Origin: Pseudomonas aegrilactucae
Lineage (GTDB): Bacteria; Pseudomonadota; Gammaproteobacteria; Pseudomonadales; Pseudomonadaceae
Reading direction: 5' to 3'
Length of the DNA: 64,000 nt
Assembly: GCF_019168305.1 (NCBI RefSeq)
Contig: NZ_JAHTBI010000023.1
Span: forward strand, 50,631 to 114,630
Positions 54,401-61,720 of the stretch are shown here, piece by piece; the stretch's first letter is position 1; every line of letters begins with the position of its first letter. The notes beneath the pieces were generated by a model. That model ran no database searches. It had not been told where the DNA came from and worked only from the letters and a program-made list of their open reading frames with translations. The position numbers and the translations under genes were made by a program.

Positions 54401-55103
54401 TAAGGCGCCCATCGCAGTGGCCATGGACATCAATGTCGAGGTCGGACAGGAAAAGCTGGCTTTCAGCGGCTTCGGGCTGACCGCCAACCTGCTTGGGCAT
54501 GTGCACATCGGTGACAATCTCGATACCCGCGGCGAACTGAGCCTGGCCGATGGTCGCTACCGCGCCTACGGGCAACGTTTGACCATTCGCCGCGCGCGCC
54601 TGCTGTTTGCCGGGCCTATCGACCAGCCGTATCTGGATATCGAGGCGATTCGCAAGACCGACGATGTGATTGCTGGTATCCGCTTGAGCGGCAGCGCCGA
54701 GCAACCGACCACCCAGGTGTTCTCCGAACCTGCGATGAGCCAGGAGCAGGCCTTGTCGTACCTGGTATTGGGGCGGCCGTTGGGGACCACAGGCGAAGAT
54801 AACAACATGCTGGCGCAGGCCGCGTTGGGCCTGGGCCTGGCCGGCAGTGCCGGGATTACCGGCAGCCTGGCCTCGAGCCTTGGGATTGACGACTTCCAGC
54901 TCGATACCCAGGGCAGCGGGGCCAGCACCAGTGTGGTCGCCAGTGGCAACCTGACCGAGCGGCTGAGCCTGCGTTACGGTGTAGGGGTGTTCGAGCCGGC
55001 CAACACCATCGCCTTGCGTTACCTGCTCAGCAAGCGGGTGTACCTGGAGGCGGCCAGCGGTATTGCCAGTTCGTTGGACATTTTCTACAAGCGCGATTTC
55101 TGA
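51429..55103 (+). CDS. tamB: Translocation and assembly module protein TamB
   Basis: A 1224-aa AsmA-like/DUF490 protein. One N-terminal membrane anchor (about 8-30; GLGLLLLAVLLIVSLGALLG) precedes a long repetitive beta-taco groove of leucine/glutamine-rich strands, and the C-terminal DUF490 domain (about 880-1224) ends IFYKRDF. It forms the periplasmic bridge for phospholipid transport with TamA. The GTG start overlaps the tamA stop. Confidence 0.95.
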   Translation: MSKVLKRIGLGLLLLAVLLIVSLGALLGTQAGSRWALSLVPGLQLDNFEGRLGGQWQADRLLWQQGADRVEVLAPVFAWSPSCLLRMTLCIGQLKAEQVNLDFAPGEPPPDTGPLQLPGLELPVAIELGEVRIGHLRLDGSEQLSQLQLAAHWTSQGLQIDSLTLQREDLSLNLSGLLQPVGDWPLQVQGQVQLPAVDGRAWQLAVRIKGDLQKNLDLQADSSGYLQGQLAGQLQPLAEHLPAQVRLSAKGFKPSAGLPDTLQFEQLELSAYGDLQKGYQLVGAGRLPAEQGPVSLSLRGRVDAKGAQLAALDLTATPEQRIKLQANANWETGLSADANIDWLDFPWLRLYPLEQAPQVTLRRLTAKVSYRDGNYQGEFKGDLDGPAGAFKVSSPFTGDLGQVSLPQLALEAGQGKVAGAVAVKFADGVAWDAALELSALNPAYWLAELPGTLAGPLRSQGELKNEHLRLNADLDLKGRLRGQPAVLQAKAEGAGEHWTLGTLQIQLGDNRIIGSGSLQQRLAGQLDLNLPRLGQLWPQLQGQLKGRLEVAGTLQAPQGQLSLQGQQLAQAENRVQRLNLEATLDAAQRAQVDLQVTAIRLGDTDLGTLTARGQGDIRQQQLQLALNGPQLKLDLGLDGLLDKGNWRGRLASGQIQAGGQDWRLQAPAKLQRLANGQLDFGAHCWRSGQASLCGEDQRLAPEPKLRYHLKQFPLQSLAQWLPKDFAWQGLLNADINLDLPASGPKGSILVDASGGTLRVREKDQWLDFPYQALRLSSTLAPRRVDMRLDFVGGRLGELTLSARIDPLARNKPVTGDFRLSGLDLAVGRPFAPMVERLAGQLNGSGQITGTLLAPQVNGNLVLSNGEVSGSELPISLNNLTLRAQIAGEQVQLSGDWKSGEAGQGRLSGQIGWAQALSVDVQLQGQRLPVSVEPYAALEVAPDLKIQMAGEKLAVTGKVLVPKGVITVRELPPSTVKVSDDTVIVGHQTEQGKAPIAVAMDINVEVGQEKLAFSGFGLTANLLGHVHIGDNLDTRGELSLADGRYRAYGQRLTIRRARLLFAGPIDQPYLDIEAIRKTDDVIAGIRLSGSAEQPTTQVFSEPAMSQEQALSYLVLGRPLGTTGEDNNMLAQAALGLGLAGSAGITGSLASSLGIDDFQLDTQGSGASTSVVASGNLTERLSLRYGVGVFEPANTIALRYLLSKRVYLEAASGIASSLDIFYKRDF

Positions 55104-55145
55104 ACCCGGCCTCACCGCAGAGGGTGAGGCACGTAAGCATGCCTG

Positions 55146-55529
55146 TCAGCGTGAAGCGGAGGCCTCCTGACGGCGGATGTTGCCAATCTGGCGCAGGCTC
55201 AGGCCGTACTTGTCGGCCAGTACGCTGCGGGACTGGCCATTGGAGCTTTCCTGCTGGATCTGCTGGTTGCGCAGCTGTCGGTTGAAATGGTCGGCCTTGG
55301 GGATTTCCAGGGCCATGCCCGCGTAGCGTTTGATCAATGCATCCAGCGCTTCGGGCGGCAGTATCTCGGCCAGCGTAGTGCGCTCGCGATGCTTGGGAAT
55401 GTATTTGGGGCGTCCACCGTAGATGCTGGTCAGCCGGTAGGCGTGTTCCAGCCCGATGCACTCGATGAGCATCTGCAGCGACTGTGGCAGTTGCTCGACG
55501 TCAATCCGGTTCAGGTCACAGAGTTCCAT
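55146..55529 (-). CDS. Orphan Mor-family (Mu middle operon regulator-like) transcription factor
   Basis: A 127-aa DNA-binding protein resembling the phage Mu Mor/MogR-type activators: a dimerisation segment (LPQSLQMLIECIGLEHAYRLTSIYGGRPKYIPK) and a C-terminal helix-turn-helix (SVLADKYGLSLRQIGNIRRQ). AAGGAAG precedes the ATG. No other Mu-like genes are near, so it looks like a domesticated or stranded regulator. Its target is unknown. Confidence 0.75.
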   Translation of the reverse strand: MELCDLNRIDVEQLPQSLQMLIECIGLEHAYRLTSIYGGRPKYIPKHRERTTLAEILPPEALDALIKRYAGMALEIPKADHFNRQLRNQQIQQESSNGQSRSVLADKYGLSLRQIGNIRRQEASASR

Positions 55530-56013
55530 GATGACTTCCTTGTGGGCGGTAATGTGCGAGAAAAGCCACTGCCTTGCACGCGTCGGGTGCTGAGCATCCG
55601 TGCCCAGTCCGAACGCAACCCGAGTGATCGGCATGCGTGTGCTGGCAGTGGGGCTGGGTCGATTCTCGGTTACCCGCCGTGGCAGGATCTAGGTAGCAAG
55701 GCCGTCGGAAGGGCTGGCTTTAGCACACGCGAGCTGTAGGTGCTCGGAGGTGTTTGTGTAGGAAGTTACGACAGGTTTTCTCTTCAGACCTTGAGTCGCG
55801 TGAAGCGAGTCGGCTGAGCCGGGTGCAACCTGGCATACCCTGAGTGAGGCGGGAGTGATCGGCGACGGCGCGTCAGGCCGGTGCCCATGCCCATGGTCGC
55901 AGCGACCGCCGTCGGGAAAAACAGGGAAAACATCCTCCTGCGCGGCACTGCGTTGTATCATGGCGGCCGGCCACCGTCGGGCCGTCAAACCCGTAGTCGT
56001 AAGGATTTTTTCA
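55530..56013. other. 484-bp intergenic region, no gene supported
   Basis: It contains only short frames without family resemblance. A G/C-rich stretch between about 55795 and 55915 could fold and be a structured leader of the downstream 62-aa gene or a small RNA; no known RNA family was recognised. The minus-strand part is the long leader of the Mor-like gene. Confidence 0.35.
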
Positions 56014-56202
56014 ATGACTCAAGCGCAACGCCTGAAATATTCGATCCTGGTCGCCGTGGTGGTGCTGGGGATCATGCTGGGTGGGTCCTACCTGCAGAAC
56101 ACTGGCGTGATCAGCGAGAAGGTGTTCCAGTACATCGCCATTGGCGTGGCAGTCTGTGCCGTGATCATCAACGGCATCATGCGGCGCAAGGTCAAGTTCT
56201 GA
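56014..56202 (+). CDS. Small membrane protein, 62 aa
   Basis: A 62-aa inner-membrane protein with two hydrophobic segments (about 9-25 and 39-55) and a basic C-terminus (MRRKVKF). An AAGGA site precedes the ATG. I do not recognise a named family; function unknown. Confidence 0.68.
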   Translation: MTQAQRLKYSILVAVVVLGIMLGGSYLQNTGVISEKVFQYIAIGVAVCAVIINGIMRRKVKF

Positions 56203-56242
56203 CCTGCTGCGGGCCAGCGGCCGGTATTACCCGGCCGTTCGC

Positions 56243-56629
56243 TCAACGTGGAACGGGTTGCTCCAGTACGGCGCGGGCTTCGGGGTTCAGGCTGTAGCAC
56301 TTGTCGCTGCCCATGCTGATCACACCCTCCACACACAGGCGCTTGAGTACCTCGCGCACACTCAGAAACGACAGCGGAATGTCCAGCTGTTCGAGCTGGC
56401 TGTGCACGCCCCGCACGCCGATGCTGCGTCCGTCCCGGGCGGCCACGTGCAGGGCATCGATGACCTTCAGGCGTATCAGGCTGGTGCGCAGGCCGAAGGC
56501 CTTGAGCAGCTCGCGGATGTGTTCGTTGCCGGCGCGATCGGTGTCCGGTGCGTCGGTCTTTTCCGGCATCGGTACAGGTGCTTTGCGCCTGAAGCGTACC
56601 GGGGTCATTGGCTGTTGCTGGTTGTACAT
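56243..56629 (-). CDS. Fur-like winged-helix protein lacking the dimerisation domain
   Basis: A 128-aa protein whose residues about 38-115 resemble the DNA-binding domain of Fur-family regulators (LLKAFGLRTSLIRLKVIDALHV, then LSVREVLKRLCVEGVI). It ends soon after and lacks the metal-binding histidine cluster and dimerisation domain, so it is not a normal Fur. The ATG at 56629 follows AAGGGAG. Divergent from pvdQ, with 12-bp direct repeats between them; it may bind there. Confidence 0.72.
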   Translation of the reverse strand: MYNQQQPMTPVRFRRKAPVPMPEKTDAPDTDRAGNEHIRELLKAFGLRTSLIRLKVIDALHVAARDGRSIGVRGVHSQLEQLDIPLSFLSVREVLKRLCVEGVISMGSDKCYSLNPEARAVLEQPVPR

Positions 56630-56685
56630 GTGAAAACTCCCTTTCCAGAGCCTGTCCAGTTCTCGTATTACGCTCACACTCTATA

Positions 56686-56760
56686 AGACGAACGAGCGCG
56701 CCAAATCTGCATCTTCCCGGCAAAAAAATATTCTCTGTGTATTCATAGAGACGAACGAGC
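56686..56760. repeat. Pair of 12-bp direct repeats in the pvdQ control region
   Basis: AGACGAACGAGC occurs at 56686-56697 and again at 56749-56760, 63 bp apart (about six helical turns), between the Fur-like and pvdQ genes. It is a candidate looped regulator site. Confidence 0.55.
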
Positions 56761-56838
56761 ACGGCAAAAGCGGTAAATTTTCTGGGCCGATTTCGTCCAT
56801 TCAGGATGACTTTTCACCCTGATAGTGCCGGAGTTCGC

Positions 56839-59160
56839 GTGTCTGCCATTCGTCCGATACCCAAGTTATGCCTGGCTGCGTTGCTCGTCGCGGCGAGCCT
56901 TTCGTCCCACGCCCGCGTGGCGCCACCGGGTGAGGCCCAGGCGCAGATCCGTCGTACCAGCTTTGGCGTGCCGCATATCGTGGCCAAGGACGACCGTGGC
57001 CTGGGCTATGGCATCGGCTACGCCTATGCCCAGGACAACCTGTGCCTGCTGGCCAACGAAGTGTTGACGGTCAATGGCCAGCGCTCGCGGTTTTTCGGGC
57101 CGCAGGCACTGACCCTGGAGCAGCGCGACAACCTCAGCAGCGACCTGTTCTTCACCTGGCTCAATACCCCGGCGGCGGTATCCGATTACTGGAAGGCGCA
57201 GCCTGTGGCTATCCGCGAGCGCCTCGAGGGCTATGCACTGGGCTACAACCGCGCGCTGGCCGAACGCACGGCGCAGGGGTTGCCTGGCGAGTGTCGGCAG
57301 GCCGAGTGGCTGCGCCCGATCACCGCGCTGGACCTGATCAAGTTGACCCGTCGTCTGCTGGTTGAAGGCGGTGTGGGCCAGTTCGCCGAAGCCGTGGCGG
57401 CGGCCACCCCGCCCAAAGCCACCGCGCAGCTGTTGGCGCCAGATTTCAGCCGGGTGCAGGCGCGCCAGGCCAACTTTGCCCTGGAGCGCGGCAGCAACGC
57501 GGTGGCCATCGGGCATGAACGTTCGGTCAACGGGCGCGGCATGCTGTTGGCCAACCCACACTTCCCGTGGGTGGGCGGCATGCGCTTCTACCAGATGCAA
57601 CTGAGCATTCCCGGCAAGCTGGACGTGATGGGTGCGGCCTTGCCCGGCCTGCCGGTGATCAACATCGGTTTCAACCAGCACCTGGCCTGGACCCACACCG
57701 TCGACTCGTCCAAGCATTTCACCTTGCATCGCCTGCAGCTCGACCCGAAAGACCCGACCCGTTACCTGCTCGACGGCAAGTCCGTCGCCATGACTCGTGT
57801 GCAGGTCAAGGTCTCGGTCAAGGGCGAGGATGGCAAGCAGCAGACGGTGAGCCGTGAGCTGTACGGTTCGGTATTCGGCCCGGTGGTGCAGTGGCCTGGT
57901 CGCCTGGACTGGACCGGCGAGGTGGCCTTCAGCCTGCGTGATGCCAACCTGCAGAACACCCGTGTGCTGCAACAGTGGTACAGCATGAACCAGGCCGACA
58001 GCCTGCAGGCCCTGCAGCACTCGGTGCAGCGTCTGCACGGTATTCCGTGGGTCAACACCGTGGCGGTGGATGCCAAGGGGCAGGCGCTGTACCTGAACCA
58101 GTCGGTGGTGCCGTATGTGGATGCAGCCTTGCTGGCGACCTGCAGCGACCCGGCGGCAGGCCTGGAGATGATCGTGCTGGATGGTTCGCGCAGCACCTGC
58201 AACTGGAAGACCGACGCACGTGCGGCGCAGCCGGGCATCTTTCCGGCACAGTTGCAGCCGAGCCTGAGCCGTGGCGATTTCGTCCAGCACTCCAACGATT
58301 CGGCGTGGATGGTGAACCCGGCGCACCCCTTGCGCGGTTACTCGCCGCTGGTCAGTCGTGAGGATGTGCCGTTGGGGCCACGCAGCCGCTTTGCGCTGCA
58401 GCAGCTGGCGCGGCCCGGCAAGATCAGTGCGCAGGACCTGCAAGCCATGGTGATGGACGACCAGGTGTATCTGGCCGAGCTGGCGTTGCCGGACCTGTTG
58501 CAGTGGTGCAAGGGCGTGGGCGACGAAGCCTCGCTCGTGGCGCTGTGCAGCAGCCTCGCGGCGTGGGATCGCAAGGCCGACCTGGACAGCGGGATTGGCC
58601 TGGTGCACTTTCAGAACATTCTTCAAGGGTTGCAGAAATACGGCGAATTCTGGCGTGTGCCATTCGATCCCGCCGACGCGCAGCACACTCCACGCGGGGT
58701 CGCGGTAGAGCGCGAGGCAGTGGCCAAGGTGGTGCGTGAAGCCGCCCTGGCGTCGGCTGCGCAGGTAGCGCAGGCAGGGCTCAATGCCGACAGCCGGTGG
58801 GGGCAGATCCAGCAGGCGTTCGATGGTACGCCGATCCATGGTGGCCCGGCGAACCTGGGCGTCTACAACGCGATGCAGAGCGTGGCGGGCGAGGGCGGCA
58901 AGCGCCATGTGGTCAGCGGTACCAGCTACCTGCAACTGGTCAGCTTCGATGACAAGGGACCGCATGCCCAGGGGCTGTTGGCGTTTTCCCAGTCCAGCGA
59001 AGCCGACTCGGCGCATGCCAGTGACCAGACCCGTGCGTTCTCGGCCAAGCAGTGGCACAGGATCCCGTTCACCGAGGCGCAGATCAAGGCCGATCCGCAG
59101 TATCAGGTGCAGGTGATTCGTGAGACGGATGCCGGCGTCGTGGCCAATAGCGCACGTTGA
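56839..59160 (+). CDS. pvdQ: Acyl-homoserine-lactone acylase PvdQ-like (penicillin acylase family)
   Basis: A 773-aa periplasmic Ntn-hydrolase that removes acyl chains from pyoverdine precursors and long-chain acyl-homoserine lactones. Signal peptide (about 1-26), alpha chain, spacer, then the autocleavage site where the beta chain starts at Ser219 in RGSNAVAIG. The beta-chain blocks HTVDSSKHFTLHRL, SNDSAWMVNPAHP and FVQHSNDSAW match PvdQ. The GTG at 56839 follows a GGAG site at 5 nt; an in-frame ATG at 56806 has none. No other pyoverdine genes are in the window. Confidence 0.9.
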   Translation: MSAIRPIPKLCLAALLVAASLSSHARVAPPGEAQAQIRRTSFGVPHIVAKDDRGLGYGIGYAYAQDNLCLLANEVLTVNGQRSRFFGPQALTLEQRDNLSSDLFFTWLNTPAAVSDYWKAQPVAIRERLEGYALGYNRALAERTAQGLPGECRQAEWLRPITALDLIKLTRRLLVEGGVGQFAEAVAAATPPKATAQLLAPDFSRVQARQANFALERGSNAVAIGHERSVNGRGMLLANPHFPWVGGMRFYQMQLSIPGKLDVMGAALPGLPVINIGFNQHLAWTHTVDSSKHFTLHRLQLDPKDPTRYLLDGKSVAMTRVQVKVSVKGEDGKQQTVSRELYGSVFGPVVQWPGRLDWTGEVAFSLRDANLQNTRVLQQWYSMNQADSLQALQHSVQRLHGIPWVNTVAVDAKGQALYLNQSVVPYVDAALLATCSDPAAGLEMIVLDGSRSTCNWKTDARAAQPGIFPAQLQPSLSRGDFVQHSNDSAWMVNPAHPLRGYSPLVSREDVPLGPRSRFALQQLARPGKISAQDLQAMVMDDQVYLAELALPDLLQWCKGVGDEASLVALCSSLAAWDRKADLDSGIGLVHFQNILQGLQKYGEFWRVPFDPADAQHTPRGVAVEREAVAKVVREAALASAAQVAQAGLNADSRWGQIQQAFDGTPIHGGPANLGVYNAMQSVAGEGGKRHVVSGTSYLQLVSFDDKGPHAQGLLAFSQSSEADSAHASDQTRAFSAKQWHRIPFTEAQIKADPQYQVQVIRETDAGVVANSAR

Positions 59161-59170
59161 CTCTGCGCAG

Positions 59171-59195
59171 CCTTCGCCGGCCTTGCCGGCGAAGG
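59171..59195. terminator. Shared hairpin between pvdQ and trhP
   Basis: A perfect 10-bp stem (CCTTCGCCGG and CCGGCGAAGG) with a 5-nt loop lies between the convergent stop codons. It may serve as a bidirectional terminator or REP element. Confidence 0.6.
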
Positions 59196-59200
59196 GGCCG

Positions 59201-60520
59201 CTACGGATTCACCTCCCGCAACAACAACCCGAACGCCAGTTCGATCTGTTCAGGAATCGGCAGGTACACGGTGTGCCCATCCCCCGGCGCCAGCTCGATC
59301 GGGTTGCCCTGGCGATCACGCAACTGGTGCAGATCGAAAGGGTAGTTGCCCCGCGGCGTCATCAGCTCCAGATGATCACCCAGCCCGAAGCGGTTCTTCA
59401 CCTTGACCTCGGCCAGGCCGTTGATCCGCTCACCGGTCAGCTCACCCACGAACTGCTGGCGCTCGGACACCGAGTTGCCACGCTCGTAGTTCTGGTACTC
59501 GTCATGCACATGCCGGCGCAGGAACCCCTCGGTGTAGCCGCGCTGGGCCAGCGATTCCAGGTCGAGCATCAATGAGCGGTCGAACGCGCGCCCGGCCACG
59601 GCATCGTCGATGGCCTGGCGATAGGCCTGGGTAGTGCGTGCGCAGTAGAAGTGCGACTTGGTGCGGCCTTCGATTTTCAGCGAGTGCACGCCCATGCGCG
59701 TCAGCCGATCGACATGCTGCACCGCACGCAGGTCCTTGGCATTCATGATGTAGGTGCCGTGCTCGTCTTCGAACGCCGGCATGTCCTCGCCCGGGCGATT
59801 GGCTTCCTGCAACACGAACACCTGTTCGGTCGGCGCGCCCAGGCCCAGGGTCGGCTCTACCTGGCGCACGATATCGCCCACCTCGTTTTCCTGCGCGGGG
59901 CTGGCGCTGTACTGCCAGCGGCAGGCATTGGTGCAACTGCCCTGGTTGGCGTCGCGCCGGTTCAGGTAGCCCGACAGCAGGCAGCGCCCCGAATACGCCA
60001 TGCACAGGGCGCCGTGCACGAACACCTCCAGCTCCATCTCGGGTGCGTGCTGGCGGATCTCTTCGATCTCTTCAAGCGACAGCTCGCGGGACAGGATCAC
60101 CCGGCAGATGCCCTGTGCCTGCCAGAACGCCACGCTGGCCCAGTTCACCGTGTTGGCTTGCACCGAGAGGTGGATCGGCATCGTCGGGAAGTGCTGGCGC
60201 ACCAGCATGATCAGGCCGGGGTCGGACATGATCAGGGCATCCGGGCCCATGGCGATCACGGGCGCCAGGTCCTTGAGGAAGGTCTTGAGCTTGGCGTTGT
60301 GCGGCGCGATGTTGACCACCACGTAGAAGCGCTTGCCCTGGGCCTGGGCTTCCTGAATGCCCAGCGCCAGGTTGGCGTGGTCGAATTCGTTGTTGCGCAC
60401 GCGCAGGCTGTAGCGCGGTTGCCCGGCATACACGGCATCCGCGCCATAGGCGAAGGCGTAGCGCATGTTCTTCAGGGTACCGGCGGGGGCAAGCAATTCG
60501 GGTCTGGCGAGGGAGGTCAT
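59201..60520 (-). CDS. trhP: tRNA 5-hydroxyuridine modification protein TrhP (YegQ, U32 family)
   Basis: A 439-aa U32-family protein that makes the 5-hydroxyuridine at tRNA position 34, a precursor to cmo5U. It starts with the TIM-barrel-like LLAPAGTLKNMRYAFAYGADAVY and has the conserved cysteines CMAYSGRCLLSGYLNRRDANQGSC plus the family's C-terminal beta-barrel. Length agrees with YegQ (about 450 aa). Convergent with pvdQ. Confidence 0.92.
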   Translation of the reverse strand: MTSLARPELLAPAGTLKNMRYAFAYGADAVYAGQPRYSLRVRNNEFDHANLALGIQEAQAQGKRFYVVVNIAPHNAKLKTFLKDLAPVIAMGPDALIMSDPGLIMLVRQHFPTMPIHLSVQANTVNWASVAFWQAQGICRVILSRELSLEEIEEIRQHAPEMELEVFVHGALCMAYSGRCLLSGYLNRRDANQGSCTNACRWQYSASPAQENEVGDIVRQVEPTLGLGAPTEQVFVLQEANRPGEDMPAFEDEHGTYIMNAKDLRAVQHVDRLTRMGVHSLKIEGRTKSHFYCARTTQAYRQAIDDAVAGRAFDRSLMLDLESLAQRGYTEGFLRRHVHDEYQNYERGNSVSERQQFVGELTGERINGLAEVKVKNRFGLGDHLELMTPRGNYPFDLHQLRDRQGNPIELAPGDGHTVYLPIPEQIELAFGLLLREVNP

Positions 60521-60640
60521 GGCAAGGTCGCGACAAAAACGCCGATGCTACGCCGGCGCGCTGGCGAATTTATTGATCTGCGGCAAGGGCACTTTCTGCA
60601 GTGTGCAGCGCACTAATGTTCAGAGCGCAAAGGAGCGGAT

Positions 60641-61702
60641 ATGAGCGAAACGGCATTGCAGCAAAAAGCCCTGGTGGTACTGCTGGTCCTGGTGACCCTG
60701 GCCTTCATCTGGATTCTATTGCCCTACTACGGCGCGGTGTTCTGGGCGGTGATCCTCGGTATCGTGTTCGCCCCCCTGCAACGCCGGCTGCTGATGCGCC
60801 TGGACTTTCGGCGCAACCTGGCGGCCGGCATCACCTTGCTGGTGTGCCTGCTGATCGCGATCCTGCCGGTGATCATCATCAGCACCCTGCTGGTGCAGGA
60901 GGGCGCGACGCTGTACAAGAACATCGAAAGCGGCCAGCTGGATATCGCCAGCTACATCGAACGTTTCAAGGACATGCTGCCAGGTTTCGCTCAGACCGGC
61001 CTGGAGCGCCTGGGCATGGGTGATCTGGAGGGGCTGCGTGACAAGATCGCCAAGGGCGCCATGCAGGGCAGTCAGTTCTTCGCCACCCAGGCGTTCAGCT
61101 TCGGCCAGGGCACTTTCGAGTTTCTGGTCAGCTTCGGCATCATGCTCTACCTGCTGTTCTTCTTCCTGCGCGATGGTGCTGAACTGGTGCGCAAGCTTCG
61201 CACCGCAGTACCGCTGGCCGAGCAGCAGAAGCGTCGCCTGCAACTGAAGTTCAACCGCGTGGTGCGCGCCACGGTCAAGGGCAACCTGCTGGTGGCCGTC
61301 ACCCAGGGTGCGTTGGGCGGGTTTATCTTCTGGGTGCTGGATATCCCCAGCGCGCTGGTGTGGGCAGTACTGATGGCGTTCCTGTCGCTGCTGCCGGCGG
61401 TTGGCGCAGGTATCATCTGGGCACCGGTGGCAGTGTACTTCCTGCTCAGCGGGGCGATCTGGCAGGGCGTGGTGCTGACCGCATTCGGGGTGCTGGTGAT
61501 CGGCCTGGTGGACAACGTGCTGCGTCCGATCCTGGTGGGCAAGGACACGCGCATGCCCGATTACCTGATCCTCATCTCCACCCTGGGCGGGCTGGCGGTG
61601 TTCGGCCTCAACGGGTTCGTGATCGGGCCGTTGATTGCTGCGCTGTTCATGTCCAGCTGGGGGATTTTCGTGTCGACCAAACCTCAGGTGCAATTGCCCT
61701 GA
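60641..61702 (+). CDS. AI-2E family transporter (PerM-like)
   Basis: A 353-aa membrane protein with about eight hydrophobic segments, and the family motifs NLLVAVTQGALGGFIFWVL, LLPAVGAGIIWAPV and VDNVLRPILVGKDTRMP. The family includes the AI-2 exporter TqsA, Na+/H+ antiporters and unassigned exporters, so a quorum-sensing role is not implied. GGAGCGGAT precedes the ATG. Confidence 0.9.
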   Translation: MSETALQQKALVVLLVLVTLAFIWILLPYYGAVFWAVILGIVFAPLQRRLLMRLDFRRNLAAGITLLVCLLIAILPVIIISTLLVQEGATLYKNIESGQLDIASYIERFKDMLPGFAQTGLERLGMGDLEGLRDKIAKGAMQGSQFFATQAFSFGQGTFEFLVSFGIMLYLLFFFLRDGAELVRKLRTAVPLAEQQKRRLQLKFNRVVRATVKGNLLVAVTQGALGGFIFWVLDIPSALVWAVLMAFLSLLPAVGAGIIWAPVAVYFLLSGAIWQGVVLTAFGVLVIGLVDNVLRPILVGKDTRMPDYLILISTLGGLAVFGLNGFVIGPLIAALFMSSWGIFVSTKPQVQLP

Positions 61703-61720
61703 GGCGGGTCGATGGTGTGA

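Noticed and set aside
56866..59058. 730-aa minus-strand frame opposite pvdQ
   Set aside because: It mirrors a complete Ntn-hydrolase gene; its glutamine/histidine-rich product looks like a reverse-strand artefact.
60641..61702. Autoinducer-2 quorum-sensing exporter role
   Set aside because: The family name alone does not show it; no luxS or lsr genes are near, and many members do something else.
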